From contig JAGFMI010000006.1 of NCBI GenBank assembly GCA_021030905.1, positions 1,302,001 to 1,366,000 on the forward strand: a stretch of DNA of 64,000 nt. Direction: 5' to 3'. Source of the stretch: Pyrenula massariospora (taxonomy: Eukaryota > Ascomycota > Eurotiomycetes > Pyrenulales > Pyrenulaceae). The notes under the pieces were generated by a model, which was given only the letters and a program-made list of their open reading frames with translations, was not told where the DNA came from and searched no databases. The position numbers and the translations under genes were made by a program. Positions 45,596-56,353 of the stretch are shown here, piece by piece. Each line of letters opens with the position of its first letter. Position 1 is the first letter of the stretch.

Positions 45596-46522
45596 ATGCC
45601 CTCCAACCCACAACCCTCATGGGGTTTCCTCACCCTGCCCTACGAACTCCGACGAACAATCTACACCCTCGTCCTCAACCCCTCACCGCCCCCCCTCCCC
45701 ACCCTCCCCTGCACCACCCGCAAAGCCCTCCTCCACGGCAGCACAACCCTCCTCCTCCTCTCCCGCGACATCTACACCGAATCCCACCTTATCATCCACG
45801 CCCAACCCATCACCCTGCACCTCTGCCCCCTCCACCCCACCCCGTACCTCCTCCCCTCCCACTCCTCCTGCACCCACCCCCCACCCTCCTCCTCCTCCTC
45901 AAACCCAGATCTGGACTGGCACCCCTCCCGCCGCAACCGCACCATCCTCCCCCAAACCCCCTCAGTCCCCGTCCCCTTCCCCGCCCTCCCCCACCTCCAA
46001 ACGCTGCACCTAACAATCCACCTTCCCTGCACACAAACCCTATCCCTCCACCCCTCCCTCCCCCCCTCTCTTCCCCCCGAGTCCACACAAACAACCTGCC
46101 GCCCAGCGCCCGTGGACCCGCTGATCACGCAGCTCACCACCGCCTTCTCCGTCTCCGACAACCCGAGCCAGCTGACGCTGAGGCGGTTATGCGTAACGAC
46201 GACAAGCGCGTGGCATCACTGCTGCCCAATCGGCAGATCCAAACCCAAACCCAAACCCCCGGCAGGCTCCGACACGAACGAGGATTCGGAGGAGGCGCGG
46301 GCGGGGGAGCAGAACCGCATTGAGGAGGTATTGTTGATGATCTTGAGGCCGCTTGCGGAGGGGGTGCCGGAGAGCGTCGATGTGCGGTTTGAGGTCGGGT
46401 TTACCTTCAAAGTCGAGCCGTGCATTTCGGGCAGTTTGATACGGGAGGGGTTTGAGGGGGTGGGGAGGAGGGTGGGGGAGTTGTTGGGCGGGATGAGGGG
46501 GGATGGGGTGGGGGAGGGATAG
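45596..46522 (+). CDS. F-box-like (2EXR-type) protein, second copy of the superfamily
   Basis: Starting at ATG 45596 (context cccaacATGCCC) it gives 308 aa; the frame is open to 45455 but the upstream part reads like leader. Residues about 12-70 match the fungal F-box-like pattern: FLTLPYELRRTIYTLVLNP, then a STTLLLLSRDIYTESHLIIH helix. The rest is Pro/Ser/Thr-rich, with a late conserved-looking helix EEVLLMILRPLAEG and SVDVRFEVGFTFKVEP. Composition is extreme: the first half of the coding strand is almost G-free and C-rich, while the last 230 nt are G-rich. This makes the reading frame hard to verify, because several frames stay open. It is not closely similar to the protein at 7559. Confidence 0.6.
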   Translation: MPSNPQPSWGFLTLPYELRRTIYTLVLNPSPPPLPTLPCTTRKALLHGSTTLLLLSRDIYTESHLIIHAQPITLHLCPLHPTPYLLPSHSSCTHPPPSSSSSNPDLDWHPSRRNRTILPQTPSVPVPFPALPHLQTLHLTIHLPCTQTLSLHPSLPPSLPPESTQTTCRPAPVDPLITQLTTAFSVSDNPSQLTLRRLCVTTTSAWHHCCPIGRSKPKPKPPAGSDTNEDSEEARAGEQNRIEEVLLMILRPLAEGVPESVDVRFEVGFTFKVEPCISGSLIREGFEGVGRRVGELLGGMRGDGVGEG

Positions 46523-46710
46523 AATTGGGGTTTATTGTATGGGGGGTATGTTTTGAGAGCGGATATTGTGCAATCCCCGGCTCTACTTGCATTCTGGGAA
46601 AGGGAAATAGGGTGCGACGGAGTGGGAAGGACTTGGACTGAGCATGTGTTTGTTCTACCAAAAAAAAGCTTTTTTGGCAGGTATTCAGATACCCAGCTCT
46701 CAGCAAACTC

Positions 46711-49700
46711 TCAAGAGACAACCACCTCATCACCCACATCTCTTCCCTCCCTCCCCCCACCCTCACCCCGCCCGCCATCCCTCTCCACCCACCCCCCAAT
46801 CTTCTCACACCCCTCAATAAACTCCACCTGCGCCCTCAAATTCAGCCCCGCCGCCAATCCCTTCACCACGCTCGCCTCCACCCTCTCCCCCTCCAACCTC
46901 CTCAGCACCTTCTCCCAAAACCCCACCAACACCTTCACATCCCACCCCTCCGGAACGACCGCCAAGACCTCCTCGGCATCAAACCACCTCGCAAACCTCG
47001 ACAGCAGCGTCCCCGTCCTCTCCACCCTCGTCTCCTCCTCCTCCTCAATCTCCAGAAAATTCCCCAAAAGACACCCAAACAGCCCCCTCTGCCTCTCAAA
47101 GCTCGGCAAGCTCTCCGCATCGACGGTCCCCGCCGGCGCTGAAGACGCCGCCGGACCGCCAAAGTAGCAGTACCGGATCGCCGTGTCGTAGTCCCCCAGG
47201 CCGTGCACGAGCAGACGGAGCGCTTCCTCGTGGCGTCCCTGTCGCGCGTCGAGGATGATGGACTCGGAGACTAGGTAGGTCGAGAAGGGCGCTAGGCGTT
47301 GCAGGACGGTCTCGATCGAGTATTGCAGGTCGCTGCTGCGGGTGGGTTTGGTGGAGGATGAGGAGGGGGAGGAGGAGGAAGTGGCGTAAGATCCGCCGCC
47401 CAGGAGCTGGAGTAGGCGCAGGCGAGCTTGCCACCATTCCTCGTCTTGCGGGGCGTTGTCGGTGATGAAGGCGACGTAGGTTGGTTTGGGGGGCTCGAGG
47501 GCGCGGTAGGTGGAATAGGACTGGGCGAGAGATTGGCGGGCAGGTTCGGAGGATTCGAGGACTGAGAGGACGGAGTCGAGGTAGTAGCCTACTAAGTCGT
47601 CTGCAAACTGGGTAAGAGATTGGGAGAATACGAGGTGTTCAAGGTAGGGTTGAACCGCAGTAGGGGCTTTGGATTTGAGTAGTGGGATGAGATGGGATGG
47701 CGGGAGTTTGACACGGGATGTACTATCGGTCAGGGCTGCGATGGCAAGGGATGGGTTGCGATTCGCTAGCCAGATGGCATATTCTTCGACAAGGGTGGTG
47801 TCGTGAAGTTTGGTCAGGTATTGGCGAATCCGGGTCTCGGCAGCTGCTGGGGAGAGTTCTCCTCCAGCGTCAGTTTCACCAAGGGATACACGTTTCCACG
47901 TTGCTAAAACGTCTTTTGCAAGCTTGCGAGATTGATAGAGTCGGCTAAGCACGAAGAGTCGTTTGTATTGCTCTAGTAATGCAACCGCCCGAGGGAAGGA
48001 ACCTTTCCAGTTATCGACAACATTATTTGTCTTGGTGCGTACAGACGTCAGCGCTGGCGAGTCACGCGCAAGCTTGGAATCGAGATGTAAAAGAAGATGA
48101 AGTAGTGCAGCATCTACGCTTTCGGAAACGAGATCGACCTCTGTAATGCTTCCGACCTCTGAATCTGCTTTTCCTTGCCATACAGTGAGATAGCGCCTGA
48201 TCATAGTGTAGAAGCCAATCGGCAGCTCTTTGGTTTTACCCACTTTAGACATTGCTTCTTCCACAATGAGAGCTATGCCTCGGTTGACCCACAAACCTTG
48301 AGCACTTTGTAGGACATCTTCTTGTAGGAGAGGTATCAGAAGCAGTACGAATCGGGGATCTAGGCCACCCTCCATCAAGACCAACTCCGTATCACGCAAG
48401 CAGGCTTCGTTAACATCCGCTTGTTTCTTGGCCATATTCAAAACGTCTTTGAAAAGCATCAGACTACCCTTCTGCCGGATGTAGTTAAGACTAAAAAATT
48501 CGCTTTCGGTTTTGACTTCTTGATCTCGTACACCTTTGAGGATGGATAAAAGTTTTTCTGGTTCAAACGACTTTGCAGTGGCCTCTGAATTTTCTAGTGA
48601 AGCCTCAAGTTGAAGTACCAAAGGATTCCTCACAGCGCGCCAGATACAATTGGTTGCCCAGAGCAATGTTCTTGACCGATAATTTCCAAAGCGTCGTACG
48701 AAAGCAGCTTCTTCCTTATTACGCTTGCTTTCCCAATCTGGAGGTAGACTTTCATGAGATATAGAGCCGTCTTGACCTTCGAACAAATCTTTCTCTTTCT
48801 CTACTCTTTCCACTGATGTTTTAGTCCTAGGATCTGCTTTCTCCGATGGGGGGCTTGATGTCCGAGGCGGCTCACCAGGTCGCAACAGCCTCACAGATTG
48901 TAAGATATCTCCCGCTTCGGAAAAATTATGATCACTCGCCGATGTGGTCGTGCAAAGTCCAACCTTTGCATTCGGGTCATTTGTAATCGGAATCGAGAGC
49001 CAACTTTTCCGATGGTCGGTCTCTCCTGGAACAACATCCCACCGTTGGATTTCGAGCCCTTTCACAGGCTGATTTTTATCTAACCGCGTGATCATAGCTA
49101 TTATGTATCCTTCTGACTTACCATGGCTTGGATCCGATCCATTGCTGGAGATTTGCACAGGGTCATCCAAGACGAGGCACTCTGGATAAGATTCAAAGTC
49201 CAGCGTACCCCTCACGACATCTCCATCAACATTCACAAACATTCCAACTCCCGACTCGTCATCCTTGGTGCCAGTTGTGAGCAGAAACTCAGTTGGAGTT
49301 GGCGACACGATGTGCGGTCTCAGAAGCACAATTGGTCTAGGGGGTGGAGGAAGGGGCTTCTCTTTTTGCGTGTCGGAGGCTGTGTTTCTGCTGGGACTGG
49401 CTGGGGGGGTGCTCTTTCTCTCTGGCGACCTGGCTGTTGTCGGCGAGGCACCACCAGCCGTGAGATCGGGAGTCCTGAGGCCAGTTAAATCTTGACTGAC
49501 GGGTCGTGGGCTGCTCTGACGTAGAGTCATGTTGTTGACTAGATTTCCTAGACTGGTGCTACGATCGTGGCCCCGCTGATTGGCAGGACTTGATGCTCGG
49601 TGAGCAAGTGACGAGGTTCGAGAAGGAACTGGGCTGGTCCGAGCAGGCAAATCCTCGATCTTTCCAATAGGAGACTGCTTGGTCTCGTCGAGAGACGATA

Positions 49701-50441
49701 TGTGGAAGAGGGGTATTTTTTGTTGGTGTTCTACTTCAAGCAATGCGTAAGAGTGACTGTCCGCCACGCAAGCAATTGTGTCTCTTCTGACCGACTTGCG
49801 GCAATCTGGGAATTCCATGTTCTTGCCGACACGCCGAAGATCTTCCCCAACTCTTACAAGCATAATCTTGTTGGCCAGTGCCGCTGTGATGACTTGTCCG
49901 CTTGGAGCGTCAACGTTTTGGTTGGCATCGATCCCACCCATCCATCTGCAGTTCGGTATCTTATTGGTGCCAAAGGCCGGGCTGAGTTCGGGAAGTGAGT
50001 AGAATGTAACAACACCATCGCATAGTATACAGGCCTTTCCAGGACCTGGAAGCAAAAGGATCTGCTGTACACCTTTTCTCTCTGGCGGAGGAGTGGTTGA
50101 GGGTTGAGCAGATGGTTGGAGCCGGGAGGCGAGAATATAGGCTGGCTCTCCAGCATCATCTTCAGGATCTGGTGGGAGGCATACATAGTGGAGGATCTCC
50201 GAGGCCGACGTGCCAATGTACAAATTATTATCTGTCAAACAAATAAGCCTCAATGTAGCAGAAGTGTTCAATAAGATTACCTACTCCAATACTCTACGCA
50301 TGAAATATGTACATCGCTCAGAGATTCTTCAGTCTCAAGAGGTATGCTCTCTAAGACGGGTTTAAGGACGTACGGACCTGTATCCTCTGGATTGAGACGT
50401 CTTCTTTTCGGTCGCGGAGTATCACCATTGGGCTCTGCCAT
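46711..50441 (-). CDS. vps3: Vps3-like CORVET tethering subunit (CNH domain)
   Basis: CDS complement(join(46711..50231,50285..50441)), 1225 aa; the 53-nt intron joins ISCVEYW to NNNLYIGTSASEILHYV. The N-terminal citron-homology (beta-propeller) region covers about residues 35-480: LYIGTSASEILHY, QILLLPGPGKACILCDGVVT, FYSLPELSP and ANKIMLVRVG. It is interrupted by a Ser/Pro-rich insert (about 235-345). The C-terminal alpha-solenoid contains LWVNRGIALIVEEAMSKVG, LEQYKRLFVLSRLY and DEEWWQARLRLLQLLG. The layout is that of TGFBRAP1/Vps39-type proteins; the insert and the length favour Vps3 over Vps39/Vam6, but I cannot exclude the latter. CORVET tethers early endosomes through Rab5/Vps21. It converges on the F-box-like gene with 188 nt between stops. 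Confidence 0.75.
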
Positions 50442-51412
50442 TGGACATTGCTAAATTCAGGAGCTCTACTGCCCCTCTCCGACTTTGAATAGATAGTACG
50501 AATTAGCCGCAAATGCCTAGGAAAGCAAGCAGCGTAATCAAACTAGTGGGGACACTGGAGCCTAGTACGAGCTTACATCGCTGAGGTTCACCCGGAGTGC
50601 GAGGTCTAGCCTCGTTAGGAAAATGCTGTTAAGAAGCTCGGTGTTCCCCCTTTAAGCCACAATTACGACAGTTTACTCGAAAGCATATATGGATGTGGAT
50701 TTTGCAGAGCGTAAGCAATAGGCTCTAAGAATTTATACTATCAAAGGCGGCCTGAATCACAACCTCCCAACAATGACACCATCTTGAACTGTGCAAATGA
50801 TACATATTTCTCAGGATCGCGAATACGTCTCACAAAGCAAAGTCTGTGATAGCCTTCGCTGCCTCTCCCGACTCTTTTTGCGGCTTCCAGTGCCTCACAT
50901 GGCAAGTTCTTGTTATGTTGAACGGGTAGGACTATCCTCGTTCTGTTGATAATGCCAATTTCAGACGAGCTCAGCTGGGTCCACATCTGCTTCCAACTCT
51001 AGCCGTTATCAGATTTTAGTGAGAAGGCACTTTTGGCCTTCTTTATGTTAATGAAATGAGTATTCCTTGCGTCTCAATGTCTTAGAGCACGTCGATGCAC
51101 GGCGTTCCCTGAGATATTCACAGTAATTGGTGAATGCAAGCAGTTGTTTCTGTCGAAGACTTGCAAATGTTCTCTAAACCTTGTTGCTGCCAGACTAACG
51201 CAATAATTTCTGGATTTTCAGTCATTGGTAGCGAAGAAACTGTTGCAGAACCAAGAATGTAAGTAACAAGGATCACTGTGCTTGTATCCGTCAAAATGGC
51301 AGAGACGGCCGGCAACAGCAATTCATTCCAGGATGATATAATTTAACTCCAATTTCTTGTGACAAGTCTGACTGAATGCCATGAAGAAGTCGAGCTTAAT
51401 TATTCAAATGGT
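50442..51412. other. VPS3 promoter and flank, no gene seen
   Basis: 971 nt between the VPS3-like start and the stop of the VHS/GAT gene, both on minus. Two minus-strand frames of 67-81 codons (50741-50986 and 51118-51321) show no motif. It is left unannotated. Confidence 0.5.
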
Positions 51413-53083
51413 CTATTGCCCAACAGTATTCGTTGCCGACCTTTGACCACTACTGGCAAAGGCACTCACTGGCGTACTTCGATCTTCAAGTTCGACTAAT
51501 CGTGGTGGTGATGCTCCACGCAGGGTATTGTTATTGGCAGGTTGATAACCTTGGGTAGGCTCAAACCTCGGATGTGATGTTATCTGATCATTTGCGGGAG
51601 ATGGTTTTCTTCTTGCAGCTAATGGCGCCGGCTGTAAAGGAGCTGTTTGGGTAGGAGGTGGAGGCGTGTTTCCCGGCATGGGGGACACCCGATGTGAGTC
51701 GAAGAGCGAATAGGATTGCTGTTGCGGTGGCGATCTACCAAATGGGTTCTCTTCCTCTACATAAGGGCTGACGCTGGCCTGAGATACGGATTTTCTGGGG
51801 AATAATGTAGTCTGGGGCGGTGGTGAGTCTGAGCCAAATTGGCTGGAAGTGCTCACAGTCCTGGGCGGCGGACTTGCAGGAGGATGTGGCGCTTGCTGAC
51901 TTTGTTGTAGAGCAACGTTGGGGGACGTGTTTTGGCTCCTCCTGGCCTGTAGAAGGGCCCGCGAATGTTTAGACATTGCCGTACTTAACAAATCATTCGT
52001 CTCAATCAAGGTTAGTAGAGTATTCTCGTCCGGCGCAGGGTCGGTGCTGTGAATGTATGATTGCATGCTCCGGCTCGCTGACTGAACTCTATCCGCAAAC
52101 TCCTTGATAAGGTCGCTGTGCTCTATCTCCGTGCTTGGCGTTGATTGTACGGTCTGGATCAGGAGTTTGGCGGTGGTCTTGGCCTCCTCAATGCGCGAGG
52201 CAAGCTCGTCTGGAGATGGCAAACCACGGTGCCGATGGTGCCGTGGAGGATGATGTTGGCCAAAGGCAGGTGCATTAAGCACGCGTAAGCCAGGCTGCAA
52301 AACGTCAGCTATGTGTGTCGAACAGTCATGGAGAGCTGGCGAAGGCTACTAACCGGGCCGTTGCTCTTCTTATCAAACTTTGCCTTCTCCTTCTTCCACA
52401 TTTCCACCAGAGGTTCGAGCGTCTCATTGCTACTAACCTTTTCTATCTCAAAGCTGTCTAGAGTCTCCCGTAGAATTTGTTGCACGCTCATGTCCTTCCC
52501 TTCACGCAGCAAGTCTTTGACCACAGAAATGAACTTTGAGTCGAAATTTCGCGTAAAGGATCGTCCGGGATTGTCTGTCAATATTCGCATGAGCATGATA
52601 GCATTGTATTGCGCGTATGCTCTCATATAGTTGTCCTTGCCAAGGAGCTTCCTAATCTTCGTTGCTGCCTCGGACGTAGCCGCTGGACCCGATTCGGCGG
52701 CCTCGACAATTGCGGGAAGGTGTAGGTACTCTTCTCCCTTCAAATGGTCAGCATGTGGGCAAGTTGTGACTGCTGGATCCATTACCGCATTTACGGTAGC
52801 GTTTGGACCGCCCGCCTCACAAAAGGATGTCTGTAAAGAAGGTTAACAAGATATTGAAAACAGAGATTAAGCCATCTTACAATTTCTCTTGAGATAATAG
52901 CTTGTGGGGAATCATCTCGTGGCACTTCGCGAGTGCTGGGCTCTCTGTCGCGAACTGATGTCCTTCATTAGTGCCGCGGTAAATGGTTTCGAGTGAAGGT
53001 AAGAATAACGCACTGCTTCCAGACCGACCCAACTGGCCAAAGATCTTCTTCATCTTGAGACCTGCTTTATCCGCCATTGCCAT
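51413..53083 (-). CDS. VHS/ENTH plus GAT domain protein (Lsb5/GGA-like adaptor)
   Basis: CDS complement(join(51413..52294,52354..52830,52881..52954,53014..53083)), 500 aa, with three introns of 59, 50 and 59 nt. Intron 1 has a CACTAAT branch and is needed because the first exon (MKKIFGQLGRSGS) lies in a different phase from the REPSTREVPRDDSPQAIISR exon. The VHS/ENTH-like superhelix spans about 49-200: TSFCEAGGPNA, AATKIRKLLGKDNYMRAYAQ, YNAIMLMRILTDNPG and VQQILRETLDSFE. The GAT three-helix bundle lies at about 230-327 (SPDELASRIEEAKTTAKLL, LIKEFADRVQSASRSMQSY, LIETNDLLSTAMSKHSRALL). The tail is Pro/Ser-rich. Such proteins bind ubiquitin and clathrin/actin machinery in endosomal sorting. Either of two ATGs (53083 or 53077) may start it. 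Confidence 0.8.
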
Positions 53084-54023
53084 GTTTTCGCAGATAGTAT
53101 CTAATCACCGCAGAAAAATATGATAAACAGAATCGAAGCATGCACCGCGCTTCGGATCCCAATTGACGAGACGGAAGGGAAGTCGCGGCAACCAAGAATA
53201 GATTGCAGATGCGCTGAAATAACACTGCAGCCTCGCGGGCGCAAGGCGGGGTGACAGCTGCGAAACACAATCGGCGGTTTAACTATAGTGGACCCTTGTT
53301 CAGGGTACCCTATCCAGCGTTCGGCCTGCCGTGCTTGGGTCTGCGGGAAGTTGGGCGTTTCCGATTCGCAACCAACCTGAGACACGCAACAAGGGTTAGA
53401 ACTTAGGGGTCGATGTTGGAAATGTTGCCATCTGGGTATAGATGTCTTTTTAACCAGAGACAGCCTCATTTATGTATGTCTGGGTTTAATCAGCTTGATG
53501 ACGACGGTCGCTGACGCTGCCCTCCGTCCCAGCTGTGGCGAAAGGAGCTTGGCGGGCTGGCGGAACCAGTCAAACCGTGCCTACGCAGTCATCTGCTACC
53601 TCTCACGACCGCCCATCTATTGCACATCCGAACCTTCCACTGCCAACGGGGCTGTGTTAAAGTCAAAGAGTGCTCCACGCAAAGTGTGTCTTGCGGCCAC
53701 AGTGTGGTGAGGTCGACTACTAGTACTATGACACGCCTCTCGATGTCCAGAGTACTTTACATCATGCCCTGTGATAAATGAAGAACAGGCGATGCAAAGT
53801 ACGTGTATATCAATGTGTCAAATGGTTAACATTGCTCAAGTAATTTCTTCACGACGAGTTCTCTGTAGAAACTGAGCTTCTGCAGGGTTTTCATAGTCCT
53901 TGACTTTCTCATACAATGTGCAATCGTGCCGTGTTTTCAATGCAAACCAATTCCATTCTAGACGTTCTCGCTCCGAACCCCTGCGCCACAGATGCATGAG
54001 CAGATGCTGTTTCCCATGATGCT
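53084..54023. other. intergenic, no gene seen
   Basis: 940 nt between two minus-strand genes. It carries the VHS/GAT promoter on the left and the 3' flank of the UBX gene on the right. Minus-strand frames continuing upstream of 53083 (to 53469) lack motifs. Confidence 0.5.
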
Positions 54024-55601
54024 TTATTCATCGCCTTCGTCTTCTTCGTCTATCGGTTCAACGATCAGATTAGCCCCTTTTCCAACTCTATCCCCAATAC
54101 TACCACCACTAGCCAAGTCATAAACCGCACGAGGCATGGGTGACACCATCCGGAAGCCGTACTTGTGATCGTACTCCCCTGGCTCTTGAGTGCCAGCCAA
54201 CGAAGCTGAGTCCTCCTTCAACACATCGTAGCATTCCACAAATGCGTAAAGCTCCTCGAGGTCGGCGTCAGCTCTGAACCTCCGAATTACTCTTTCACCC
54301 TCCGGCATTCGGATAGATACTTTGAGAATGTCCTTCGCGTCCGAGCCAGGGTCCGCTGGGAGTGAGCTCGCACGCCACCTCTTCCATTGAGATAGATCGC
54401 GCGCATTCCTCTCTTCCCTCGCAGCTTTGTCCAACGCTTCTTTCTCTTCCCTGGCTCTCTTTTCTTCTTCCTCCTTTCTTCGTCTCGTCTTTTCCCGATC
54501 TTGCGCAAGACTTCGTTCGTACGCACTTTGCTGCTCGGCTCGGAGGTTCCTCTGCGCTGCCTGTTCTTGTCGTTGCAGACGAACCCTCTGCAACGGCTCA
54601 CTATTAGAACTGACCGCTGTTGCGAGTTTAGCGACAAATTCTGAAGCAGGCATCGGTCCAACGCAGCGAGCCACGGTCGACATTGCTGTCGAGCCGTTTT
54701 CAGGTGTGTGTACAATGACAGCGGCAAACGGAAACTTGGTGACTTTTAATTGCTCTGCGACGGCATACGGTTCCGGGTCTTGGACATTGCCGCCCCAGAG
54801 AATCATCTCATTCTTGTGATCACGGAGAAAATTTTTGGATTGTGACGAGAGGAGCGTGTTCCGGATCCATGGTGAGGTATCATCATGCTCGGGCGAGCAC
54901 AAAACCACGATTAGGAACTTTAAGGACGACTTAGCCTCGTCAAGACACGAATTGAACCCAGCCTCGGCAAATTCCAAGGTATCCTCAGTACCATATTCCT
55001 CTCCAAACTCTCGCACAAACCTAACCGCAGCATCATTGGGTGACAAAGGGCGGCGGCCAGCGGAATTGATGCGCCTTGAGGAAGTAGGGGAGAAAAGCCT
55101 GGAAAGAAGCCTGGGAAAGAAAGGTATGTATGACAATATGGTGCTGAAGATACGGAATGCAATCCCAAAGGGGGCAAAGAGGATTGAAAGGAGAGTTGGA
55201 GCGCGGTAGGTGGATTGCGACGTGGACTGGGGCGGTATTCGAGACACGTTCTCAGCTTGTCTTCGGGAGGGAGGCGAGCGGGATAGGGATCGTAACGAGT
55301 CGTATTGAAGATTCTGGGCCCGTCTAGAGGATTGAGCAGGAGGCACGTTGTTCGGCAGTGAAGCGCGAGCCTCAGCGACAGGGTCAGGCTGTTCTCCGTC
55401 GAAGAATTTGGTGATAGCAATCTAGGAGCGGATCAGCGCTTGCCAGGTGCAGTGGGAGAATGGGCGAACCTGAACGTTCCAGTCCGACCGCCGAAGCAGT
55501 GGTATTGCAGCAATGGGGTCTTGGTCTGTCACTGAGGTGTACATCTGGAGAGCCTCCTGTTGGCTCTCTGTGAGTTGGCTGATATCAGTTTCAGCGGCCA
55601 T
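54024..55601 (-). CDS. UBX-domain ERAD protein (Ubx2/Ucp10/FAF2 type)
   Basis: CDS complement(join(54024..55421,55470..55601)), 509 aa; the 48-nt intron joins LLRRSDWNVQ to IAITKFFDGEQPDPV, completing the N-terminal UBA-like helices (about residues 5-52). A hydrophobic hairpin at about 118-150 (TLLSILFAPFGIAF, IFSTILSYIPFF) inserts in the ER or lipid-droplet membrane. A UAS thioredoxin-like domain follows (about 170-300, FVREFGEEYGTEDTLEFAE, FLIVVLCSPEHDDTSP, EMILWGGNVQDPE). Next come a long charged coiled coil (about 335-395) and a C-terminal UBX domain (about 405-506) ending VYDLASGGSIGD...LIVEPIDEE. This order is that of the family that recruits Cdc48/p97 to ubiquitinated ER clients. It is divergent from PAN3, 752 nt apart. 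Confidence 0.88.
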
Positions 55602-56353
55602 TTTCGCATCGTACGCAAGGCGTCTGCGATCTCGGCCTCAGGAAAGACTGTCTCACAATCACAATTCGTTTATATCGAGGCCCCTTAGCCATTCAAGGGA
55701 GTAGAAAGATGTCGTCGGTGACATTATGACGGATGAATTGCACAACTATCCGCAAGCAAGGAGAAAGTGTGCCTGGCGGAAGCTCAGCAACCAGAAACGT
55801 ACCTGAACGTTTACTGGTCCGTGCAGAGTGGCCCACGCCGGCCCCATAGACTAAGTTTCGAGGCTCAGCACCCACTGCAGACATCGCATCTAGCGGCTCC
55901 CTGGTGCCCTCTAGACTTTGTGTGATCAGCAGCTGTTTTGTTGCAAGCTATTGTTCAAGATCTACTTGTCAGAAACATTTCAACCGTCTAAGACTGCTAT
56001 TTTGTGCCACATCCGTGTCTTATTTTTGTGTTTCATCCCAGCGCTGGCAGTCAACCGTCCGATCCCGCGTTTCCCGAGTTCGTGAACCCTAGAAGCCTTG
56101 CACAAGGAAACATTACTGATCAAGAGCTTCAGTGATTCTAGCTCCTCCATGGACAGATAGCCTAACTGAGATGCGCCCCCAATCGGGACATGGCTGCAAC
56201 CCCAACGAGGAATCATCTGGATGATAGACCGCGTGTCACGCTTTCGCCCAATCCTAAGCACCGCGGTATGTGCAAACCCGACCTGAGTAGCTGCATTGGG
56301 TGAAGGAACAGAAGGATCAAAGCTGTGGACACCTCGCTTCACGACGCTGGCTA
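55602..56353. promoter_or_regulatory. divergent promoter region, UBX gene / PAN3
   Basis: 752 nt between divergent starts. On the minus strand a small frame at 55693-55884 encodes 63 codons, or 44 if a 57-nt in-frame GTACGT...ATAG intron (55746-55802) is removed. It could be a short gene or the UBX 5' leader. A further minus-strand frame at 55980-56342 has no recognised motif. No binding site can be named. Confidence 0.4.

Noticed and set aside
56300-56353. Upstream extension of PAN3
   Set aside because: It begins at a non-ATG codon; ATG 56354 directly precedes the conserved zinc finger.
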